Assembly: GCA_023426345.1 (NCBI GenBank)
Contig: JAFAAX010000198.1
Coordinates: forward strand, 1 to 10,070
DNA from: Actinomycetes bacterium
GTDB lineage: Bacteria; Actinomycetota; Actinomycetes; Actinomycetales; Actinomycetaceae
Reading direction: 5' to 3'
Length of the DNA stretch: 10,070 nt
The notes beneath the pieces are model-generated. The model was given only the letters and a program-made list of their open reading frames with translations, did not search any database and was not told where the DNA came from. The position numbers and the translations under genes were made by a program. This document shows, one piece after another, positions 5,687 through 10,070 of this stretch. Positions within the stretch are counted from its first letter, which is position 1. Each line of letters starts with the position of its first letter.

Positions 5687-6112
5687 TCAGGCGTCCTCGG
5701 CGGCCGGCTGGGCCTCGTCGACGGCCTCGGCGGCCTTGTGGGCGGAGGCGGCGGCCTTGCTCTTCTCGGCGGCGGCCTCGGCGGCCGTGACCGCCTCGGC
5801 GGCCTGCGCGGCCTTGTCGGCCTCGGAGACCCGGACGCGGGAGACCGCGTCCGCCTTGCCGTGGAACTTGGCGATGTCGCCGGTCAGGACCAGCAGATTG
5901 CGGACCTGGTCGGAGGGCTGGGCGCCCACGGACAGCCAGTACTGGGCGCGGTCGGAGTCGATCGTGATCACCGAGGGATCGCGGGTGGGATCGTAGATGC
6001 CCACCTCCTCGATGACGCGGCCATCGCGCTTCTTGCGCGAGTCCACGACGACGACACGGTAGAAAGGCGCGTGGATCTTGCCCATGCGCTTGAGACGGAT
6101 GCGAACTGCCAC
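5687..6112 (-). CDS. rpsP: 30S ribosomal protein S16 with alanine-rich C-terminal tail
   Basis: S16 is a primary assembly protein of the 30S subunit. Residues 1-80 are the conserved domain: AVRIRLKRMGKIHAPFYRVV (2-21), DSRKKRDGRVIEEVG (24-38), the DRAQYWLSVGAQPSDQV stretch (54-70). The rest (about 95-141) is a tail of Ala, Glu and Lys, probably helical, ending in an acidic stretch; such tails occur in actinobacterial S16 but vary. I chose the GTG at 6112, which gives the standard family N-terminus and lies 11 bases from AGGAG (6124-6128). The earlier GTG at 6124 overlaps that AGGAG and would add only four residues. A likely promoter lies about 130 bases upstream. khpA follows after two bases. 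Confidence 0.97.
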   Translation of the reverse strand: MAVRIRLKRMGKIHAPFYRVVVVDSRKKRDGRVIEEVGIYDPTRDPSVITIDSDRAQYWLSVGAQPSDQVRNLLVLTGDIAKFHGKADAVSRVRVSEADKAAQAAEAVTAAEAAAEKSKAAASAHKAAEAVDEAQPAAEDA

Positions 6113-6239
6113 GGGTGTGGTCACTCCTGTTTCGTATTCGGGTGGACCGCACGCATCGCCGGTGGGTCACGGATCAGCGGGCGCTCCTGGACGCGACGCC
6201 GATTGGAGAGAGGGTCCGCCCGGGCCGGGTACGCGTGCC

Positions 6240-6268
6240 ATTGTGCCACGGATTCGGCGCCGTCCCCA
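6240..6268 (-). promoter_or_regulatory. Putative promoter of rpsP-khpA
   Basis: The minus strand has CACAAT (6240-6245) in GTGGCACAATGG, 17 bases from a weak TGGGGA -35 (6263-6268). The 12-base block matches 10 of 12 positions with the one before rplS. It lies between the amidohydrolase stop and rpsP and predicts an untranslated leader of about 120 bases, in which I found no strong fold. Confidence 0.45.
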
Positions 6269-6273
6269 CCGTC

Positions 6274-6291
6274 GGGCGCCCCGCCGCGCCC
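6274..6291 (-). terminator. Weak hairpin after the amidohydrolase gene
   Basis: GGGCGC (6286-6291 on the minus strand) can pair with GCGCCC (6274-6279) around a six-base loop, starting about 20 bases after the amidohydrolase stop. There is no T-tract and such short GC stems are frequent at this base composition, so termination here is only a possibility. Confidence 0.25.
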
Positions 6292-6310
6292 CGGCGGCCC
6301 GTGCGATCCG

Positions 6311-7423
6311 TCACCTGCGGGCGACGAGGCGTCCCTCCAGGAGGATCCGGGCGGGATCGAGCAGGGCGCCGAGGTCCCGGTCCGGGTCGGCGTCGAGCAC
6401 CAGCAGATCCGCCCGGGCGCCCTCCTGCAGCGACTCCAGGCCGAGGACGTCGCGGGTCCGCCAGGTGGCGATGGACAGGATCCTCGCGGGGCTCATGCCG
6501 ATCCCGCGCCAGAGCGCGAGTTCGCGGGGGAGGCTGCCGTGCGGCTGGTTCCCGCCCGCGTCGGTCCCCGCGACAACGTCCACCCCGGAGTCGAACAGCT
6601 TCGCGGCATGGTCGTGGCGGTCGCGGAACATCTCGCTCATCGTCGCCGCGTAGCGCGGGTACCTCCGCCCCGCCTGCCGGGCGAAGTCCGCGAAGAGGTC
6701 CGCCTGGAGAAGAGTCGGGGTGACGGTGACGCCGCGCAGCCGGGCCTCCGCGATCTGGTCGTCGTCCATGCCGGTGCCGTGCTCGATCCCGTCGACGCCC
6801 GCGGCGAGGAGATCGTCGACGGCGGCGCGGGAGAACGTGTGGACGGTGACCCTGGCGCCCTCCGCATGCGCCGCGGCCACCGCGTCGACGAGGACGTCCC
6901 GGGGCCACAGGGGCGCCAGGTCGGCGTCGGCCCCCTGGGAGCGGTCGATCCAGTCGCCGACCAGCTTGACCCAACCGTCGCCGGCGCGGGCCTGACGGGC
7001 GGCCTCGTCGGGAAGGGCCGCCGGGTCCTTCAGCTCGACGGCCATGCCGCGGATATAGCGCTTCGGCCGGGCGATGTGGCGGCCGGCGCGGATCAGCACC
7101 GGGAGGTCGCGGCGGCCCTGGACCCACCGGTTGTCCACGGGCACGCCGCAGTCGCGCAGGGCGAGCACCCCGGAGTCGCGGTCGGCGACGGCCTGCCGCT
7201 CCTGCTCGGCGCGATCGGCCGGGCCGGCGGCGCCGATGCCGATGTGGCAGTGCACGTCCGCCATGCCGGGGACGAGCCAGAGCGCCGGGGCGGGCCCCGC
7301 CGCCGCCGGATCCGACGCCGGCAGGCGGTGGAGGCGGCCGCCCTCGACCGCCCAAGCCCCGTCGACCCAGGCCGGATCCGCGCCCGGGGACTCGCGCCAC
7401 AGCGCCCGCCCGCGCAGGACCAC
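6311..7423 (-). CDS. Metal-dependent amidohydrolase of unknown substrate
   Basis: A 370-residue member of the amidohydrolase superfamily, closest in style to the imidazolonepropionase/prolidase-like branch. Metal ligands expected for a TIM-barrel hydrolase are all present: His58 and His60 in ADVHCH (55-60), a candidate bridging Lys153 in VKLVGD (152-157), His195 in VTVHTF (192-197), His215 in GIEHGTG (212-218) and Asp288 in GTDAGG (286-291). The small N- and C-terminal strands (about 1-50 and 335-370, with ADLLVLDADP) form the usual accessory sandwich. No signal peptide is seen, so it should be cytoplasmic. The GTG start follows the ffh stop by one base, with AGGG at the end of ffh as a possible ribosome binding site, so it is probably read from the ffh transcript. 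Mycobacteria also carry an amidohydrolase gene next to ffh (Rv2915c, from memory). The substrate cannot be predicted. Confidence 0.9.
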   Translation of the reverse strand: MVLRGRALWRESPGADPAWVDGAWAVEGGRLHRLPASDPAAAGPAPALWLVPGMADVHCHIGIGAAGPADRAEQERQAVADRDSGVLALRDCGVPVDNRWVQGRRDLPVLIRAGRHIARPKRYIRGMAVELKDPAALPDEAARQARAGDGWVKLVGDWIDRSQGADADLAPLWPRDVLVDAVAAAHAEGARVTVHTFSRAAVDDLLAAGVDGIEHGTGMDDDQIAEARLRGVTVTPTLLQADLFADFARQAGRRYPRYAATMSEMFRDRHDHAAKLFDSGVDVVAGTDAGGNQPHGSLPRELALWRGIGMSPARILSIATWRTRDVLGLESLQEGARADLLVLDADPDRDLGALLDPARILLEGRLVARR

Positions 7424-7424
7424 C

Positions 7425-9029
7425 TCAGCGACCCTGCAGCATCCGGCGGATGTCGTCGGGCAGGTCGTCCATCGTGGGACGCGCCGCGGGCTCGGCGACG
7501 GCCGGCTGGGCGGCGCCGAAGGCGGAGCCCGCGGGCGCGGCCGGGGAGGAGGCGGAGCGCTGGTCCTTCGGCAGGAGCGCCTCCAGCTCCTGCTGGCGCC
7601 GCTTGGCGGGGTTGCCGGAGCGGGCCTTCTTTTGGACGCGCGCCTTCTGGGCCGCGGCCGCGCGCTGCTGGGCCTTCTGCTTGGCGCGTCCGCCCTGGCC
7701 CGGCATCGAGCCCATGCCGGGCATGCCGCCGGCCTGCCCCATCTGGCCCATCATCGTGCGGGCCGCCTCGAAGCGCTTGACCAGGCCGTTGACGTCCTGG
7801 ACGGTGGTGCCCGAGCCGCGCGCGATGCGTGCGCGCCGGGACCCGTTGAGGATCGACACGTCCTGGCGCTCCGCGGGAGTCATCGAGCGGACGATCGCCT
7901 CGGTGCGGTCGACCTCGCGCTCGTCGAAGTTCTCGAGCTGATCGCGCATCTGCCCCATGCCCGGGATCATCCCGAGGACCTTCTTCATCGAGCCGAGCTT
8001 GCGGACCTGCTGCAGCTGGGAGAGGAAGTCGTCCAGCGTGAGGTCCCCGGACATGGCCTTCGCGGCCATCCGCTCGGCCTCGTCCTGGTCCATCCGCTTC
8101 TCGGCCTGCTCGATGAGCGTGAGGACGTCGCCCATGTCGAGGATGCGCCCGGCCATGCGGTCGGCGTGGAACCGCTCGAAGTCGTCGAGCCCCTCGCCGG
8201 TGGAGGCGAACAGGATCGGCACGCCCGTCACGCCGCGCACGGACAGGGCCGCGCCGCCGCGGGCGTCGCCGTCGAGCTTGGACAGGACGACGCCCGTGAA
8301 CCCGACGCCGTCGCGGAAGGCCGTCGAGGTCTGCACGGCGTCCTGGCCGACCATCGCGTCCAGGACGAAAAGGATCTCATCGGGGCGGACGGCGTCGCGG
8401 ATCGCGATCGCCTGGTCCATCATCTCCTGGTCGACGCCGAGCCGGCCGGCTGTGTCGACGACGACGACGTCGATGCCGGACTCGCGGGCGTGGCGCAGGC
8501 CCGAGCGGGCGACCTCGGCGGGATCGCCCACGCCGTTGCCGGGCTCGGGGGCCCACACGGGCACCCCCGCGCGCTCCCCGACGACCTGGAGCTGCTGGAC
8601 GGCGTTGGCCCGCTGGAGGTCGGAGGCGACCAGGAGGACGCTGCGCCCCTCCTCCCGCAGCCACTTCCCGAGCTTGCCGGCCAGCGTCGTCTTGCCGGCG
8701 CCCTGGAGGCCGGCGAGCATGAAGACCGTCGGGCCCCGCTGCGCGAAGTGGAGCTCCCGGGTCTGCCCGCCGAGGATCTCGACGAGTTCGTCGTGGACGA
8801 TGCGCACGACCTGCTGGCCGGGGTTGAGGGCCTTCGAGCGGGCCGCCCCGTAGGCCTTCTCGCGGACCGCCGCGGTGAAGGAGCGGACGACCGGCAGCGC
8901 GACGTCCGCGTCGAGCAGCGCGCGCCGGATCTCGCTGATCGTGGCGTCGACGTCGGCCTCGGTGAGGACGCCGCGTCCGCGCAGCTGCCTGAAGGACTGA
9001 CTGAGACGGTCGGAGAGAGTGCCGAACAC
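7425..9029 (-). CDS. ffh: Signal recognition particle protein Ffh
   Basis: Ffh is the SRP GTPase that binds signal sequences of nascent membrane proteins together with 4.5S RNA and delivers them to FtsY. The 534-residue protein has the N domain (1-95), the G domain with P-loop GLQGAGKT (107-114), DTAGR (192-196) and SKLDGDARGG (250-259), and a Met-rich M domain (about 325-440) with the RNA-binding RIARGSGTTVQDVN (401-414). A further 90 residues form a Lys/Gln/Ala- then Ala/Pro-rich tail ending in DLPDDIRRMLQGR, making it longer than the usual 450. I chose the GTG at 9029: GGAAG (9038-9042) lies eight bases upstream and it gives the standard N-terminus FGTLSDRLS. The GTG at 9038 overlaps that GGAAG. 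A -10-like TAGTCT lies upstream. Confidence 0.97.
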   Translation of the reverse strand: MFGTLSDRLSQSFRQLRGRGVLTEADVDATISEIRRALLDADVALPVVRSFTAAVREKAYGAARSKALNPGQQVVRIVHDELVEILGGQTRELHFAQRGPTVFMLAGLQGAGKTTLAGKLGKWLREEGRSVLLVASDLQRANAVQQLQVVGERAGVPVWAPEPGNGVGDPAEVARSGLRHARESGIDVVVVDTAGRLGVDQEMMDQAIAIRDAVRPDEILFVLDAMVGQDAVQTSTAFRDGVGFTGVVLSKLDGDARGGAALSVRGVTGVPILFASTGEGLDDFERFHADRMAGRILDMGDVLTLIEQAEKRMDQDEAERMAAKAMSGDLTLDDFLSQLQQVRKLGSMKKVLGMIPGMGQMRDQLENFDEREVDRTEAIVRSMTPAERQDVSILNGSRRARIARGSGTTVQDVNGLVKRFEAARTMMGQMGQAGGMPGMGSMPGQGGRAKQKAQQRAAAAQKARVQKKARSGNPAKRRQQELEALLPKDQRSASSPAAPAGSAFGAAQPAVAEPAARPTMDDLPDDIRRMLQGR

Positions 9030-9091
9030 GTGTCCCACTTCCGTTGGCGAGGGACGGGCCGCCCGATGAGCGCCCGGATTGACTGCCGACC

Positions 9092-9097
9092 AGACTA
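9092..9097 (-). promoter_or_regulatory. Putative -10 element for ffh
   Basis: TAGTCT followed by GG, within GCGGTAGTCTGG on the minus strand, matches 9 of 12 bases of the rplS block GTGGCAGACTGG. It predicts transcription from about 9085 and a leader of about 55 bases before ffh. No recognisable -35 lies at 17-18 bases. Confidence 0.4.
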
Positions 9098-9112
9098 CCG
9101 CAGGCCCGGCGG

Positions 9113-9127
9113 GAGCCCCCCGGGCTC
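9113..9127 (-). terminator. Short hairpin directly after glnD
   Basis: GAGCCC at one side (9122-9127 read on the minus strand) pairs with GGGCTC (9113-9118) around a three-base loop, two bases after the glnD stop. The stem is six GC-rich base pairs with no T-tract, so it is a weak candidate for ending the glnD transcript before the ffh promoter. Confidence 0.3.
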
Positions 9128-9129
9128 GG

Positions 9130-10070
9130 TCACCGGCGCCCGAGAGCCTCCCAGCACGCGCGCGCCAGCCCGTTGACGAGGCTCGCGCGCCACGGGTTCC
9201 ACGCCTTCTCCCCCGCGGCGACCGAGTCCGCCCGCGTGAGGGCGATGAGCGCGGCCAGCTGGCCCGGATCCCCGTCCACGGCGGCCAGGACGGCGTCCAC
9301 GGTCGCGGGGTCCTGCGGGTCCTGCGTCGTCGCCGACTGGGCGAGCACGAGGTGGTGCTCGACCAGCGACGCCACGGCCGCGACGCGGCCGGGCAGGCCC
9401 AGCCGCTCGAGGATGGCGGGGATCAGCAGAGCGCCCTCGTGGGGGTGGTCGGCCCCGCCCCTGGGCGGGCGTTTGCCGATGTCATGGAGCAGGGCGGCGA
9501 GCAGGGCGGTCGGGCGGTCGATGACGGACCGGTCGAAGGGCGGCAGCCAGTCCGCGTCGCCCTGGAGCATCGCCCCCATCTCGGCGACGGTGCCCACGCA
9601 ATGGCGGTCGACCGTCCAGCGGTGGAACTCCGCGCGCTGGGGGCGCGAGCGCAGCGCCTCCCATTCGGGGATCCAGGCGGCGGGCACGCCCGCGCGGTCC
9701 AGGGCGAACCAGGCCGGGACGATCCCCGGCCCCGTCCCGAGGAACTCGAGGAGGAGCTGCGTGCGGCCCGGGGTCCACGCGCCGGGCCCCGACAGCGCGC
9801 CGTCGCGGACGCCGGAGGCGATGTCGTCGAGGGTCGCCGTCGAGGGCGCGATCCCGGTGCGCGCGGAGGCCCCCGCCAGTTCCAGGACGGCCGACGGGTC
9901 GCGCGCCAGGACGGAGCGCGTGAACACCAGCGCGTCGTCGGACACGGCGATCCCGGCTCCCAGCTGCGGAAGATCGGGGGCCCCGCGGTCGGGGGAGCCC
10001 GACGCGCCGCGGACCGGCCGGGGCCGGGCGAGGCGCCGGCGCAGCCCTCCCGACCCCCAGGCCTCCCGCG
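9130..10070 (-). CDS. glnD: PII uridylyltransferase/uridylyl-removing enzyme GlnD, C-terminal part without ACT domains
   Basis: The frame is open to the window edge, giving the last 312 residues; the N-terminal nucleotidyltransferase domain lies outside. GlnD adds UMP to PII signalling protein when nitrogen is scarce and removes it when glutamine is plentiful. Seen here are the linker helices (from LRRRLARPRP near the edge), WIPEWEALRSRPQRAEFHRW, and an HD domain with VDRH, LLHDIGK and DHPHEG, so the UMP-removing centre looks complete. Usually two ACT domains that sense glutamine follow the HD domain. Here the protein stops about 30 residues after the segment LTRADSVAAGEKAWNPW, and only 100 bases separate the stop from ffh, so the ACT domains are missing. 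Identification rests on the HD-region pattern and the location next to ffh, as in other actinobacteria. A different HD/nucleotidyltransferase protein is a lesser possibility. Confidence 0.82.
   Translation of the reverse strand, partial: REAWGSGGLRRRLARPRPVRGASGSPDRGAPDLPQLGAGIAVSDDALVFTRSVLARDPSAVLELAGASARTGIAPSTATLDDIASGVRDGALSGPGAWTPGRTQLLLEFLGTGPGIVPAWFALDRAGVPAAWIPEWEALRSRPQRAEFHRWTVDRHCVGTVAEMGAMLQGDADWLPPFDRSVIDRPTALLAALLHDIGKRPPRGGADHPHEGALLIPAILERLGLPGRVAAVASLVEHHLVLAQSATTQDPQDPATVDAVLAAVDGDPGQLAALIALTRADSVAAGEKAWNPWRASLVNGLARACWEALGRR

Noticed and set aside
5445..6170. A 241-residue reading of the khpA frame
   Set aside because: The upstream part is rpsP read in another frame; the KH protein has its normal length from the ATG at 5684.
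6113..6310. A small RNA or riboswitch before rpsP
   Set aside because: Beyond the promoter-like block I could not find a stable conserved-looking fold or a known riboswitch motif, so nothing more than a leader is claimed.
5738..7780. A 680-codon plus-strand open frame
   Set aside because: Antisense to rpsP, the amidohydrolase and ffh; low-complexity translation and no family motif.
7074..9176. A 700-codon plus-strand open frame
   Set aside because: Antisense to ffh and the amidohydrolase, with Leu/Ala/Gly/Asp-rich shadow sequence and no domain signal.
1..10070. A mobile element, CRISPR array, defence island or toxin-antitoxin pair
   Set aside because: All genes belong to a conserved housekeeping cluster with uniform composition; no transposase, integrase, spaced direct repeats or attachment sites were seen.

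Overview
This window is a very GC-rich piece of chromosome with all thirteen recognisable genes on the minus strand. They are the ends or whole copies of comM, yraN, a DUF2469 gene, rnhB, lepB, rplS, trmD, rimM, khpA, rpsP, an amidohydrolase gene, ffh and glnD. GTG starts, strong third-codon-position GC, DUF2469 and this gene order (glnD, ffh, amidohydrolase, rpsP, KH protein, rimM, trmD, rplS, lepB, rnhB, DUF2469, yraN, comM, in transcription order) point to the Actinomycetota. From memory the order resembles the Mycobacterium tuberculosis Rv2918c to Rv2897c block in compact form. The TrmD-acetyltransferase fusion and general sequence style suggest an Actinomyces-like organism, but the genus is a guess.

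Layout, read in the direction of transcription (high to low coordinates). First comes the 3' part of glnD, a nitrogen-signalling enzyme, which ends directly after its HD domain. A short gap with a promoter follows, then ffh (SRP GTPase) and, one base later, an amidohydrolase gene. A gap of about 200 bases carries a promoter and leader for rpsP (S16), followed by khpA (KH-domain RNA binder). A perfect 14-bp hairpin and a separate -10 element precede rimM and trmD, whose stop and start codons overlap. TrmD is fused in frame to a C-terminal GNAT-like acetyltransferase domain. A gap of about 180 bases holds a promoter and a structured leader for rplS (L19). Then lepB, rnhB and the DUF2469 gene follow closely, with 4-base GTGA overlaps. 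After a 158-base gap with three DnaA-box-like heptamers come yraN and comM, joined by an ATGA overlap; comM runs off the window start.

Functionally this is a housekeeping cluster for ribosome proteins and ribosome maturation (S16, L19, RimM, KhpA), tRNA modification (TrmD), protein export (Ffh, LepB) and nucleic-acid maintenance or uptake (RNase HII, YraN, ComM). Four putative -10 elements (ffh, rpsP, rimM, rplS) share the pattern YASNNTGG, which suggests one housekeeping sigma factor drives the separate units.

I see no mobile element, CRISPR array, tRNA, rRNA or defence system, and no gene-free stretch over 300 bases. The most notable points are the TrmD-GNAT fusion, the GlnD lacking its ACT domains, the rplS leader fold and the DnaA-box-like cluster.
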